Shown: positions 8,534 through 16,945, counted from the first letter of the stretch. The stretch is 39,661 nt of DNA from a bacterium (GCA_030638825.1 DAOWDU010000056.1:1-39661), one strand, 5' to 3'. The notes: generated by a model from the sequence alone, not told the origin. Program-made: numbers and translations.

Positions 8534-9412
8534 ATGTTTCAAAACTCAAAATTCAAAACTCAAAATTCAAACGGGTTTACGCTTTTGGAAGTTTTGATTG
8601 TGATTGCTATTTTTATGGTTATGTTAGGTATCGCGATTGCGATCACAAAATCTTTTAGCAATACCGTCAATTTAGATAATTACGCAAAAATAATCGGAAC
8701 AAACATAAAGCTTGCGAAGACTCGTTCAATCGGCGCTTTTAATGACACTAATTATGGAGTTCATTTTGAAGGCGACAAGATAACTGTTTTTGCTGTGGAT
8801 GGATCAACTAATAAAGTTGTAAATTTGTCAGATGATGTGGAGATATGGGATATCAGTCTTACCGAGTATCCTGTTGGGAGCGGATCTAATATGGTATTTG
8901 ATCGTTTAACTGGCGCGACTAAGAATTTTGGAACTATCGGAATTAGGCTTGTGAATAATCCATCTGAAAAAAGACAAATTGTAATCAATGAGGAAGGACA
9001 GATTGATTATGTTTCGTTTCAAACAAGTTCTGAGTCTCCAATCAAAAATGCCAGACATGTCCATTATAATTTAGGGTGGGATATCAATAGTTCTACAATT
9101 TTGCGTTTTGAGAGGGTTGATGGTGGAACTACTACTAATGATATTGACGCAACAGCGTATTTTAATGCGGGTGAATTTAACTGGAGTGGCGAGATAATCG
9201 TTGGATCTTCCCGAACAGCAAAAGTGCATGGATGGTTGGACGGAGGTAGTACTATGCTTTGCGTGGTGCTTGATCAAACGGTAAGCGATACTTTAAATAT
9301 ATATTTTATTCACGAAGGAACAACAAAAAAAATTACTACCTATACGAATGTCGGCGGAGTAATAACTGTAACGCCAGATCCAACTTACGGCGGAACAAAA
9401 GATATTAGATAA
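8534..9412 (+). CDS. Type IV pilin-like / GspH-type pseudopilin
   Basis: 292 residues. A type III prepilin signal is clear: cleavage after G14, mature N-terminus FTLLEVLIVIAIF with the conserved Glu at mature position 5. The hydrophobic N-terminal helix (~15-40) is followed by a globular domain with GspH/FimT-like features up to about 150 and a C-terminal extension of ~120 residues. The prepilin peptidase that must process it is not in the window. The first codons are built from two tandem copies of a 14-bp repeat (8540-8567). First gene of a tight block of four. Confidence 0.85.
   Translation: MFQNSKFKTQNSNGFTLLEVLIVIAIFMVMLGIAIAITKSFSNTVNLDNYAKIIGTNIKLAKTRSIGAFNDTNYGVHFEGDKITVFAVDGSTNKVVNLSDDVEIWDISLTEYPVGSGSNMVFDRLTGATKNFGTIGIRLVNNPSEKRQIVINEEGQIDYVSFQTSSESPIKNARHVHYNLGWDINSSTILRFERVDGGTTTNDIDATAYFNAGEFNWSGEIIVGSSRTAKVHGWLDGGSTMLCVVLDQTVSDTLNIYFIHEGTTKKITTYTNVGGVITVTPDPTYGGTKDIR
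8540..8567 (+). repeat. Two tandem copies of a 14-bp repeat in the prepilin leader
   Basis: CAAAACTCAAAATT occurs twice in direct succession inside codons 3-12 of the first pseudopilin. Gain or loss of one unit would shift the frame, since 14 is not a multiple of three. Confidence 0.85.
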
Positions 9413-9424
9413 TATTTTATTATT

Positions 9425-9904
9425 ATGAACAATTCCAAACAAAATGGCTATGGATTGATTGAAATACTTGTAGTCGCAAGTATTGGGATAATGGTTTTTT
9501 TGGGTGTGAGCGGATGTTTGAATACTTTTTTGAAAATTACTATGCAGAATGTTAGCACAACTGAAGCTTTATTTTTAGCAAAATCATCATTGGAACAAGC
9601 GCGCGTTGTCCGTGATGAAGACTGGGCAAATATTTCAAGTCTGAATATAGGCGATTCATATCACTTTGATTCAAATGGAGCCAGTCCTGAAAAATGGATA
9701 GCGCAGTCGGGAACAAAAAGTGAGGATAAATATACAATCTGGATAGTTGTTTCAGAGGTTCAGCGCGACGGCAGTGATGATATTGTTTCTGCCGGAACAT
9801 ATACCGATTCAAATACTTTAAAAATTACTTCCAATGTTTCATGGCTGACGGCAGATGGAACAAAGCAAATTACTCTATTTGAATACTTAACTAATTTTAG
9901 ATAA
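9425..9904 (+). CDS. Pseudopilin, PilV/GspI-like
   Basis: 159 residues. The prepilin signal is cut after G8, giving mature YGLIEILVVASIGIMVFLG with Glu at mature position 5. One N-terminal helix (~9-35) is followed by a short globular domain (KSSLEQARVVRDEDW...), typical in size and style of minor pilins of the PilV/GspI type. It is 12 bp after the previous pseudopilin and 7 bp before the next, so it is co-transcribed and likely co-assembled into the pilus tip complex. Confidence 0.82.
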   Translation: MNNSKQNGYGLIEILVVASIGIMVFLGVSGCLNTFLKITMQNVSTTEALFLAKSSLEQARVVRDEDWANISSLNIGDSYHFDSNGASPEKWIAQSGTKSEDKYTIWIVVSEVQRDGSDDIVSAGTYTDSNTLKITSNVSWLTADGTKQITLFEYLTNFR

Positions 9905-9911
9905 ACGCTAT

Positions 9912-10448
9912 ATGAAACAAAACAAAAATAGCGCTGGCTATACATTAATAGAAATGATTATTTATGTCGCTTTGGTTGGAATTATAACATTGTTTATTTA
10001 TGGTATTATTTTGTTTGTTTATAGTAATAATAAACAAACAGTCAATTTGGTTAAAATCAATTCAAACGCTTATAGCGTGATGGAGCGAATAAGATACGAG
10101 GTGGAAAATTCAAACTATATTTATCTTCCTACAAGCAGTACGGCGAATTATGATTATAAGACTGGAGTAGATCAGCTTTCTTTGGCAACAGGAATTGGTG
10201 TTTCGTCTCCTGAAGATATTGCGTTTGTTGATATTTATCTTGAGAACGGCGCAGTCTTTATAAAAAAAGAAGAGTCAGTTCTTCCAATAGCGCTCACTTC
10301 TTCTGGCGTCGTAGTTTCTGATTTAAGTTTCTTCTATTATAAAAACGATTCAAGAGAATCGGTGACGATAGATATTACGATTGAGCCAAAGAATAATTCA
10401 AACTCATCTATTAATTTAATTAGCACGATAGCGCTCCGGTCGCTTTGA
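9912..10448 (+). CDS. Pseudopilin, PilW/GspJ-like
   Basis: 178 residues. The prepilin signal is cut after G9, giving mature YTLIEMIIYVALVGIITLF with Glu at mature position 5. The YTLIEMIIYVA start is typical of the PilW/GspJ group. A membrane helix at ~10-35 precedes a small beta-rich domain. Third gene of the block; the next gene starts 3 bp after its stop. Confidence 0.82.
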   Translation: MKQNKNSAGYTLIEMIIYVALVGIITLFIYGIILFVYSNNKQTVNLVKINSNAYSVMERIRYEVENSNYIYLPTSSTANYDYKTGVDQLSLATGIGVSSPEDIAFVDIYLENGAVFIKKEESVLPIALTSSGVVVSDLSFFYYKNDSRESVTIDITIEPKNNSNSSINLISTIALRSL

Positions 10449-10451
10449 TTT

Positions 10452-12302
10452 ATGCATATGAACAAGAAAAAAATAAATAATAAAGGCTTCGCGACTCTGA
10501 TGGCTCTTTTAGTGGTGATAAGCCTGATTTTGGTTGTTTCGCTTTCAATGGTTATTATTGTCATTAATGAAAATCAGATTGATAAAAGTCTAATTCTTTC
10601 AACGCAATCCTATTATTCCGCCGAGTCGGGAGTTGAAGACGCGCTGCTGAGAGTTATAAATAGTAATGATTATACTTATCCCGTAAATAATTTGAATCTG
10701 GGCGATTCTGTGGTAAACCGAATTATAACTCAAAATGGCAATTCAACTATTATAGAATCTGTTTCTTCTCACCATAGTAATAGGAGAAAAATTGAAACTG
10801 AACTTGTTATAACTACAAGTGATATCTCTTTTCATTATGGCGTTCAAGTCGGAGAAGGAGGATTAACGATGGGTAACGGCTCTTCCATTAATGGAAATTT
10901 ATATTCTGATGGTCCTGTGTCTGGTTCTATATCTAAAGGCGGAACGATAACGAGAGATCTTATTGTCGCTACGGGAATGAGTCTGGACGCTAATGGAACA
11001 TGGGATACATACGATGACGATATGATATTTGGGGAAGATGATAAGCCAACTGATATTGCGATGAGTTTTACTCCGACTTCCACGGGAACGCTATCTCAGG
11101 TTTCTCTTTATATTAAAGCCAGCAGTCCTGCTCACGGAAATGGAGTAATTAAAATTGTTGAAGACGATTCAGGCTCTCCTTCATCCGCTGCAGCGTTGGC
11201 AACGGATACTTTTTTAGCTTCAAAAATCGGTTCATCTTACGGCTGGGTCAATTTTAGTTTCTCCACTCCCGCGAATTTGACGGGCGGCACTACTTATTGG
11301 ATAGTCATTGATCTTAATTCAGAAAATAAGAAACATTTTTCTATCGGAAGAGGGCAGGGGAATGCTAATAGCGTTTCTAAATATATTCCCTGGGGCGGCG
11401 GATCCTGGGAATCTGATACTTTGGGAGATTATGAATATAAAGCGTGGATTGGCGGACTTGCAACTTCGGTTTATGGGTTAAAGGTAGAGGGAAATACTCA
11501 CGCTCACGAAATAGAAAATTGTGATGTTGACGGAAATGCTTACGCCAAAACGATAAAAGACAGCACGATTATTGGCGAGGCTCATTACGAAACATTTGTT
11601 AATTCAACAGCTGGCAGTGAATTTGCGGATAATCCTGACGATCCGCCTTTTGTGGCTTTGCCGATTTCTGACAGCAATATCGCTGAATGGAAAACGGACG
11701 CGCTTGGCTATGGAATGTTAGATTCTTCTTTATGTGATATATCAACTGACACAACAATAAATGGTGGAAAATTAGTATGTACAGGTGCAGATGGTTTTAA
11801 TCCTACTGGCAATTCAACTATAATATTAAAAGGAACCTTATGGGTTGAAGGAAAAATAACATTAGGAAATAATACTATTTTAATACTGGATAGCAATTAC
11901 GGAAGTAATAGCGGCATAATTATTGCCGACAATCCTGGCAGTGAATCTACTGATGGGAAAATTGTTGTTGAAAACGGCACAGTTATTTGCGGTTCACAAG
12001 GGCTTAATGGGGCTGTTTGCGCTGAATCTAACGGCAGTTATATTTTAATGTTATCTACCCATTCTGGGACGGGGACTTCTTACGCTATTGAAGTAAAAAA
12101 TAATGCAAGCGGGGCTATATTTTACGCTCATAGCGGCATCGCCCATGTTATAAATGGCGCCGATCTTAAAGAAGTGACAGCTTATAAATTGAGTCTGGAA
12201 GAGAATGCCGATGTTACTTATGAAAGCGGATTAGCCAGCGCGAGTTTTACAAGCGGTCCAGGAGGAGGATGGGTTATAAGCAGTTGGAATGAGACTCAGT
12301 AA
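10452..12302 (+). CDS. PilX/GspK-like minor pilin with large beta-sandwich extension
   Basis: 616 residues. The N-terminus (cleavage after G12, mature FATLMALLVVISLILVVSLSM) lacks the Glu at mature position 5, as in GspK/PilX tip subunits; QSYYSAESGVEDALLRV follows, the hallmark of PilX-like N-domains. At about 190-305 lies a beta-sandwich of the kind found in many extracellular proteins (SQVSLYIKASSPAHGNG... TTYWIVIDL). The rest (about 335-600) is Gly/Asn-rich and looks like a right-handed beta-helix or bactofilin-like repeat region. The length is two to four times that of ordinary PilX, so I infer a pilus-tip subunit carrying its own adhesive domains. ATG at 10452 or 10458 is possible. Confidence 0.75.
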   Translation: MHMNKKKINNKGFATLMALLVVISLILVVSLSMVIIVINENQIDKSLILSTQSYYSAESGVEDALLRVINSNDYTYPVNNLNLGDSVVNRIITQNGNSTIIESVSSHHSNRRKIETELVITTSDISFHYGVQVGEGGLTMGNGSSINGNLYSDGPVSGSISKGGTITRDLIVATGMSLDANGTWDTYDDDMIFGEDDKPTDIAMSFTPTSTGTLSQVSLYIKASSPAHGNGVIKIVEDDSGSPSSAAALATDTFLASKIGSSYGWVNFSFSTPANLTGGTTYWIVIDLNSENKKHFSIGRGQGNANSVSKYIPWGGGSWESDTLGDYEYKAWIGGLATSVYGLKVEGNTHAHEIENCDVDGNAYAKTIKDSTIIGEAHYETFVNSTAGSEFADNPDDPPFVALPISDSNIAEWKTDALGYGMLDSSLCDISTDTTINGGKLVCTGADGFNPTGNSTIILKGTLWVEGKITLGNNTILILDSNYGSNSGIIIADNPGSESTDGKIVVENGTVICGSQGLNGAVCAESNGSYILMLSTHSGTGTSYAIEVKNNASGAIFYAHSGIAHVINGADLKEVTAYKLSLEENADVTYESGLASASFTSGPGGGWVISSWNETQ

Positions 12303-12484
12303 CATATAAACATATAAACATATAAACATATAAACATATAAACAAGTTGTGCAATGGAAAGTTTAGTTCAAGAATAAAGATTAGTGGTTTTTCTTTTATT
12401 TTTACTGAAATCTTTATTCTGAAATATGTTTAAATGTTTAGATGCTTAAATGCTTAAATGCTTATATGCTTATATGCTTATATG
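12303..12484. repeat. Inverted octamer-array element, copy 2 (upstream of pilM)
   Basis: Left arm: five copies of CATATAAA (12303-12342). Right arm: seven copies of the complementary type NTTANATG (12429-12484), the last three being CTTATATG. The 86-bp core shares with copy 1 the start CAAG(C/T)TGTGCAAT and the inner arm AATCTTTATTCT, which pairs with AGAATAAAGATT here. The final unit ends in the ATG that I take as the pilM start codon. The arms differ in copy number from copy 1 (5/7 against 4/4). Confidence 0.82.
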
Positions 12485-13549
12485 CTGAGACTTAACAACA
12501 ATCTAAACGCTTTTGGAATTGATTTTAGCGATCGGTCTATTAAGGTTGCTCAGATTAAAAAAAACAATAACAGATTACAGCTTTACGCTTATGGGCGCGA
12601 AGATATTCCGAAAGGATTAATAGTGGATGGAGAAATAAAAGAGCCAGGGGAAATTATTAGATTAATAAAAAAAACATTATCAAATTCAAAAATAAATCCA
12701 ATCAAATCAAAACTTGCTATCTATTCAATACCAGAACCAAAAGGATTTATACGCGTTATGGAAATAAAGAAAGTTGCGGAAAAAGATATTGAAGATGTTG
12801 TCAGATATGAAGCGCAGCAATTGTTTCCAATAAATATAGAAGAATCATATTTGGATTGGCAGATCTTGCCAGACGAAAATAATCAAAAGGAAACTATGAA
12901 AATTCTCATAGCTGTTGTGTCTCAAAAATTAGTAGATTCCTATTCAGCAGTCTTAAAGGATGCTGGATTAAAACCGGTGGCTGCTGAAATTGAATCAATT
13001 GCGATAACGAGAAGTTTAACTAATAAAAACCAATCATCAAGACCAATCCTCGTCATAGATTTAGGAAGGGACAGGACGAGCTTTATAATATTTAAAAATC
13101 CAGCCGTTCAATTTACGGCCAGTATTCCCGTCTGCGGAGAAGAAATTATTAAAGCGGTATCTAAGAGAATGGATATCAGCGAAAGAAAATCAGAAAAGAT
13201 AATAAAAGAATGCGGGTTGGTTTTTAAAGACGATTGCAAAGATGTTTACAGGGCGATTCAACCTTCTTTATACGAAATGATAAAATATATAAGCAAATTA
13301 ATTAATTTTTATAAAGAACATTATAAATCAGAAGCGGATATAGCCAAAGTTATTATTTGCGGAGGCGAAGCGAAAATACCGGGAATGAGCTCTTTCTTGT
13401 CGTTAAGAGTGAAAAAAGAAGTTGAAAAAGGAAATCCCTGGATAAATATAACTTCTTCCAATAAAAAAGAACCCCCTCTTTCTAGAAATGAGTCAATGGT
13501 CTTTGTGACGGTTTTAGGATTAGCATTGAGAGGAGTGGAGGAGTATTAA
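12482..13549 (+). CDS. pilM: Type IV pilus assembly protein PilM (actin-like)
   Basis: 355 residues from the ATG at 12482. The earlier ATG at 12458 is rejected because the extra residues (MLICLYAY) are only a translation of the octamer array. An actin/FtsA-like fold is indicated by FGIDFSDRSIKVAQI at the N-terminus, the central VIDLGRDRTSFIIF phosphate-binding stretch (~190-205), and the C-terminal IICGGEAKIPGMSSFLSLR adenosine-binding loop. PilM is cytoplasmic and binds the N-terminus of PilN, linking the motor to the membrane complex. PilN follows after 79 bp of very AT-rich spacer. Confidence 0.93.
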   Translation: MLRLNNNLNAFGIDFSDRSIKVAQIKKNNNRLQLYAYGREDIPKGLIVDGEIKEPGEIIRLIKKTLSNSKINPIKSKLAIYSIPEPKGFIRVMEIKKVAEKDIEDVVRYEAQQLFPINIEESYLDWQILPDENNQKETMKILIAVVSQKLVDSYSAVLKDAGLKPVAAEIESIAITRSLTNKNQSSRPILVIDLGRDRTSFIIFKNPAVQFTASIPVCGEEIIKAVSKRMDISERKSEKIIKECGLVFKDDCKDVYRAIQPSLYEMIKYISKLINFYKEHYKSEADIAKVIICGGEAKIPGMSSFLSLRVKKEVEKGNPWINITSSNKKEPPLSRNESMVFVTVLGLALRGVEEY

Positions 13550-13628
13550 AAAGTAATTGATTGTAATTTGTAGTAATTAATAATTGTAACTAATTGTAAT
13601 TTATGGAAATTAAGAAAAATTATATTTT

Positions 13629-14234
13629 ATGATAAAAATTAATCTACTTTCTCCCGCTGACAGGTTAAGCGCGAAGTGGGAAAAAATAAATAATTCAGTT
13701 GTTTCTAATTTCCTGATTTTAATTATTGGGCAGTTTGTTTTGGTATTTATATTTTTAGCTTCAATTAAATATCTTGATCTTGAAAATAACGATTTAAATA
13801 AACAGTTAGAAAATATGCAAGTGCGAGCAGAGATTAGGGAAGTTGAGGAAATAAAAACTATGATCGGAAAATATGATAAACAATCAAAGATTATCTTAGA
13901 GCTACAGGAAGATCGTTTTGCGTTTGCAGAGATTTTAGCTGATTTTGGCGGGATTATTCCCATTGGGGTAAAAATAAACAGTATTGATATCAAGCCGAAA
14001 GTAGGTGAAATTGTAAAAAAAACAAAAAGAGACAGCAGTGAAAAAGAAAATATTGATAATGCTGGTAAATTTGATTTTAATATAACTGGAACGGTTAAAG
14101 ACCGAGAAAGTCTTTTAAGATTTGAAAATAATCTCAGAGATTCAGAAGTTTTTGTTGATTTAATTATTAATCTCTCAAATTACGACAATAAAAATAGTGA
14201 TTTCAGATACAGTATGACGGTGGATATGAATTAG
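13629..14234 (+). CDS. pilN: Type IV pilus assembly protein PilN
   Basis: 201 residues. The short cytoplasmic N-terminus begins MIKINLLSPADRL, which matches the INLLP-type motif that docks into PilM. One membrane helix (~28-50) is followed by a coiled segment (LENNDLNKQLENMQVRAEIREVEEI) and a ferredoxin-like periplasmic domain. It forms the inner-membrane alignment complex with PilO. The pilO-like gene is not adjacent: an ATPase gene lies between them. Confidence 0.9.
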   Translation: MIKINLLSPADRLSAKWEKINNSVVSNFLILIIGQFVLVFIFLASIKYLDLENNDLNKQLENMQVRAEIREVEEIKTMIGKYDKQSKIILELQEDRFAFAEILADFGGIIPIGVKINSIDIKPKVGEIVKKTKRDSSEKENIDNAGKFDFNITGTVKDRESLLRFENNLRDSEVFVDLIINLSNYDNKNSDFRYSMTVDMN

Positions 14235-14244
14235 AGTTTAACGC

Positions 14245-14273
14245 TTGACAATAACTATACCAAGCAGTATAAT
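14245..14273 (+). promoter_or_regulatory. Perfect consensus sigma-70 promoter for the inserted ATPase
   Basis: TTGACA at 14245-14250, exactly 17 bp, TATAAT at 14268-14273. It starts 10 bp after the pilN stop. The TTG of the -35 box opens a longer frame, but it cannot be the start because it lies upstream of the transcription start. Confidence 0.85.
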
Positions 14274-14295
14274 ACCAGCAAGTATAAACAACTTT

Positions 14296-15693
14296 ATGAG
14301 GAAATTTTATAATAGAAAAAATGAATTAGCGATGCTGGACAAGCATTTTAGGATTGCTAAAAATAATATTTTTACGGAAGTTATTATTGGCAGGCGCAGA
14401 ATAGGAAAAACAGAGCTTATTAAAGAGCATCTTGAAAAAAAACCAGCGCTTTATTTTTATGTCACCAAGAAAAGTTCGCAAATTACTTTAAATGATTTTA
14501 CCGCGACTTTGAAAGAGCGTTTTCCTTTTGTCCCGTCAATAATAAATAACTGGGAGGATTTTTTTAATCTAATTTTTGAATTAAGCGGGAAGCAAAGGAT
14601 GGTTGTCGTTTTTGATGAATTCCAAAATTTTAACAGTATTGATAAATCCGTTTTTTCTATTTTGCAGAAAAAAATTGATGAGTATAAAGACAAATCTAAA
14701 ATGCAGTTGATTTTTATCGGCAGCATTCAAACTTTGATGGAAAAAATATTTATGCGGAAAGAGCCGCTTTATGGACGAGTTGATAATTTTATTTATTTAA
14801 AACCGTTTAGTTTTGGCGAGGTAGCTGTGATTTGCAATGATCATAAAGTTAAAAATATAGAAAGCGTTTTCAACTTGTTTTCTATTTTTGACGGTGTTGC
14901 TAAATATTATGATTTTTTGGAAAAATTTAATTTATTTAATAAACCGCTAGAAATAATTTTAAAAGAGCTGTTTATTAGCAGAGACACCCCGTTGTATAAA
15001 GAGGGGAAGAATTTATTAATAGAGGAATTCGGACAAGATTATGAAAGGTATTTTGATATCCTGTTTTGTTTGAGTATTGGTAAAACAAAAACAAGCGAAA
15101 TCGCTTCTGTCATGCAGCTGCCGGTAACAACCGTAAGTAAATATTTATCGGTTTTGGTTAAAAAATATAAATTGGCGGAAAAAAGAAATTTGCATAATAA
15201 AAAAAATAGTAAAGATAACCGTTATTATTTAAGGGATATATTTCTAAGGTTTTGGTTTCGTTATGTTTATAAAAATTACACTAAAATAGAAATAGGCAGT
15301 TATCAGCCAATTCTATCTGATTTCAAAAAGACATTTGATTCGCATCAGGGATTAATTTTTGAGGAGCTGGCAAGAAAACTTTTATATAAAAAAATGTTAG
15401 AGGAAAAAATATTGCCCTGTCAGGCAATGGAGATTAGCAACTATTGGGACAAGAAATATGAATTTGATATTTACGGACAAGAGAATAAGAATTTTATTAT
15501 TGGTGAAATCAAATTGAACAGCAAGGCGGTAGATAAAAAGTTGATTTATAAAATTGAAGAGTTTGCCGATTTCAGAAATAAAAATGCGATTAAAGTGATA
15601 ATTACTTTTGATAAAATTACTAATTTAAAAATGAAGAAATTATTAAAGGAAAAGAATTTTTATATTTTTGATCTGATGCAGTTAAATTCGTAG
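14296..15693 (+). CDS. Archaeal-type AAA ATPase with DUF234-like C-terminus
   Basis: 465 residues from the ATG at 14296, which begins with the family-typical MRKFYNRKNELAMLD. Walker A is GRRRIGKT at 32-39; Walker B is VVVFDEFQNF with D107/E108; FIGSIQTLMEKIF and PLYGRVDNFIYLKPFSFGE follow. A winged helix lies near 255-300 (SEIASVMQLPVTTVSKYLSVL). The C-terminal third (FRYVYKN... FEELARKLL... FDIYGQENKNFIIGEIKLNSKAV) matches DUF234, a nuclease-like fold. The family is widespread and mobile, with no settled function. It interrupts pilN-pilO and carries its own perfect promoter, so I infer insertion into the pilus operon. Confidence 0.88.
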   Translation: MRKFYNRKNELAMLDKHFRIAKNNIFTEVIIGRRRIGKTELIKEHLEKKPALYFYVTKKSSQITLNDFTATLKERFPFVPSIINNWEDFFNLIFELSGKQRMVVVFDEFQNFNSIDKSVFSILQKKIDEYKDKSKMQLIFIGSIQTLMEKIFMRKEPLYGRVDNFIYLKPFSFGEVAVICNDHKVKNIESVFNLFSIFDGVAKYYDFLEKFNLFNKPLEIILKELFISRDTPLYKEGKNLLIEEFGQDYERYFDILFCLSIGKTKTSEIASVMQLPVTTVSKYLSVLVKKYKLAEKRNLHNKKNSKDNRYYLRDIFLRFWFRYVYKNYTKIEIGSYQPILSDFKKTFDSHQGLIFEELARKLLYKKMLEEKILPCQAMEISNYWDKKYEFDIYGQENKNFIIGEIKLNSKAVDKKLIYKIEEFADFRNKNAIKVIITFDKITNLKMKKLLKEKNFYIFDLMQLNS

Positions 15694-15731
15694 TTAAAGC
15701 TAAAAAAGGAGCGCGGTAAATAAAATAATAA

Positions 15732-16289
15732 ATGCGTATGAACAAGATTAAACAAAAAACATATTTTAATATAGCTGCATTTTTTTCTATAGTAGTGATG
15801 GTTTTTTATATCGGAAACTCTTATTTAATAGAAACAGTAAAAAATTTAAGTCTGGAAGTGGTTAGCAAAAAACAAAAAATTGAAAGATTAAACGAACAAA
15901 GCAGTCAAGTGGATAGTATTAAAATAGGATATGAATATATGCAGGAAGAAATGAACGAAGTTTCTGATTTGATAATTGATTATCCGAATATAATAGATTT
16001 TATTGTTGAAATTGAAAGCGTTGCCGCAAAAAGCGAGATTGATTTAGACATAAGCGTTTCAAATAAAAAAGGGGAATATTTAAACGACGATTTATCTTCT
16101 GTCAGTTATGACGTGGCGGTGGCGGGAGATTTTGATAAGTTAATGCATTTTTTAGTATATTTAGAAAATTTGAAGTATCTTAGCAAGATAGAAAATATCA
16201 GAATATATTACGATGATAGAATTGACGCGAGAGAAATTATTTTAAACGCAAACTTAAAAGTTTACGTAAAAAACAAAGACCTCAATTAA
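15732..16289 (+). CDS. pilO: PilO-like pilus alignment protein
   Basis: 185 residues. One N-terminal membrane helix (~12-33, IAAFFSIVVMVFYIGNSYLI) is followed by a coiled coil (LEVVSKKQKIERLNEQ) and a ferredoxin-like domain (about 80-180) that contains DFDKLMHFLVYLENLKYLSKIENI, the pattern of PilO. It should dimerise with PilN in the periplasm. Its promoter-proximal neighbour is the inserted ATPase, so it depends either on read-through from pilM-N or on the ATPase promoter. A possible Shine-Dalgarno (AAAAGGAG) lies near 15704, 20 bp upstream, which is too far to be certain. Confidence 0.78.
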   Translation: MRMNKIKQKTYFNIAAFFSIVVMVFYIGNSYLIETVKNLSLEVVSKKQKIERLNEQSSQVDSIKIGYEYMQEEMNEVSDLIIDYPNIIDFIVEIESVAAKSEIDLDISVSNKKGEYLNDDLSSVSYDVAVAGDFDKLMHFLVYLENLKYLSKIENIRIYYDDRIDAREIILNANLKVYVKNKDLN

Positions 16290-16304
16290 TAATAGTTATT
16301 TAGC

Positions 16305-16739
16305 ATGCAAAAAATAATACCAAAAATAAATCTCAATAAAAAAAATCTTATCAAGATTTTAGCCAAATGCGCTGGCTGCAAAAGGCTGCTTTTTATAATA
16401 TCTTTTGGAGCATTGTTGATTTTTACATTTGATATTGTATATCAGCACGCCTTTATAAATATAGAATTTATTGATTATAAAAAAGATAGCAGTTTTATAA
16501 TTACAAATGGAAAAATAAATAATGTAAATCTTAATAGGGTGTTGAAAAATATAAATGAAGACAAGAAAAAAATTGAAATAGGAATTAAACAGGAATATGA
16601 AAACCCTTTTAAATTTAAAGTTCCTAAATGGTTAGATGAATTTGATTATGAAATTGAATACGACAATCATAATAGTAATTTAGATATTGACAGAGATCTG
16701 GATAACGATAAAAGTAATGAAGGCGAAAGCGCTGACTAA
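16305..16739 (+). CDS. Small single-pass membrane protein at the end of the pilMNO operon
   Basis: 144 residues. Basic N-terminus, one membrane helix at about 29-48 (LLFIISFGALLIFTFDIVY), then a ~95-residue extracytoplasmic part ending in a very acidic Asn/Asp-rich tail (NHNSNLDIDRDLDNDKSNEGESAD). It occupies the place where pilP is found in other bacteria, but I see no lipoprotein signal or PilP domain. I infer an accessory pilus component of unknown role. It starts 15 bp after pilO. Confidence 0.6.
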   Translation: MQKIIPKINLNKKNLIKILAKCAGCKRLLFIISFGALLIFTFDIVYQHAFINIEFIDYKKDSSFIITNGKINNVNLNRVLKNINEDKKKIEIGIKQEYENPFKFKVPKWLDEFDYEIEYDNHNSNLDIDRDLDNDKSNEGESAD

Positions 16740-16752
16740 TTCTTGCTGCTGC

Positions 16753-16781
16753 TTGCTTTTTGTATAGCGGAGTGTTAGTAT
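16753..16781 (+). promoter_or_regulatory. Candidate tRNA promoter
   Basis: TTGCTT at 16753-16758, 17-bp spacer, TAGTAT at 16776-16781. Both boxes are imperfect. It would place the transcription start about 20 bp before the tRNA. Confidence 0.35.
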
Positions 16782-16806
16782 GTTAAAATGTTTATGTGTT
16801 TATATG
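16775..16806 (+). repeat. Half of the octamer-array element upstream of tRNA-Arg
   Basis: Four right-arm-type octamers in tandem (TTAGTATG, TTAAAATG, TTTATGTG, TTTATATG), ending four bases before the tRNA. No left arm or core is present upstream. Confidence 0.65.
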
Positions 16807-16810
16807 TTTT

Positions 16811-16882
16811 GTCCCCGTAGTTCAACGGATAGAACGGGAGCCTTCTAAGCTCTTAATGTGGGTTCGATTCCTGCCGGGGACA
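16811..16882 (+). tRNA. tRNA-Arg (anticodon UCU)
   Basis: A full cloverleaf fits by eye: acceptor GTCCCCG/CGGGGAC (16811-16817 with 16875-16881), D stem GTTC/GAAC, anticodon stem GGAGC/GCTCT around CTTCTAA with anticodon TCT at 16844-16846, T stem GTGGG/CCTGC (with G-U pairs) around TTCGATT, discriminator A at 16882. The CCA end is not encoded. It reads AGA codons, which are frequent in these genes. The tRNA lies directly upstream of the promoter of the giant surface protein. Confidence 0.95.
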
Positions 16883-16887
16883 CCCCG

Positions 16888-16916
16888 TTGACAACTGTAT
16901 TATTTTATGTTATACT
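16888..16916 (+). promoter_or_regulatory. Promoter of the giant surface protein
   Basis: TTGACA at 16888-16893, 17-bp spacer, TATACT at 16911-16916, five bases after the tRNA 3' end. It gives a leader of about 178 nt before the ATG at 17101. Confidence 0.75.
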
Positions 16917-16945
16917 TGAAGCATAAAATAAAAAACAAAAACAAA

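Noticed and set aside
12458-12481. ATG at 12458 as pilM start
   Set aside because: The extra residues are only a translation of the octamer repeats; the PilM domain starts at 12482.
12303-12484. CRISPR array
   Set aside because: The repeats are 8 bp, contiguous and without spacers, and there are no cas genes.
13550-13628. Tandem repeat of TAATTGTA type before pilN
   Set aside because: The spacer is AT-rich with several similar words (TAATTGTA, TTGTAATTT) but no regular period, so I cannot separate it from chance.
14245-14295. TTG at 14245 as start of the inserted ATPase (482 residues)
   Set aside because: The TTG is part of a perfect -35 box and lies upstream of the transcription start; the family-typical N-terminus begins at the ATG 14296.
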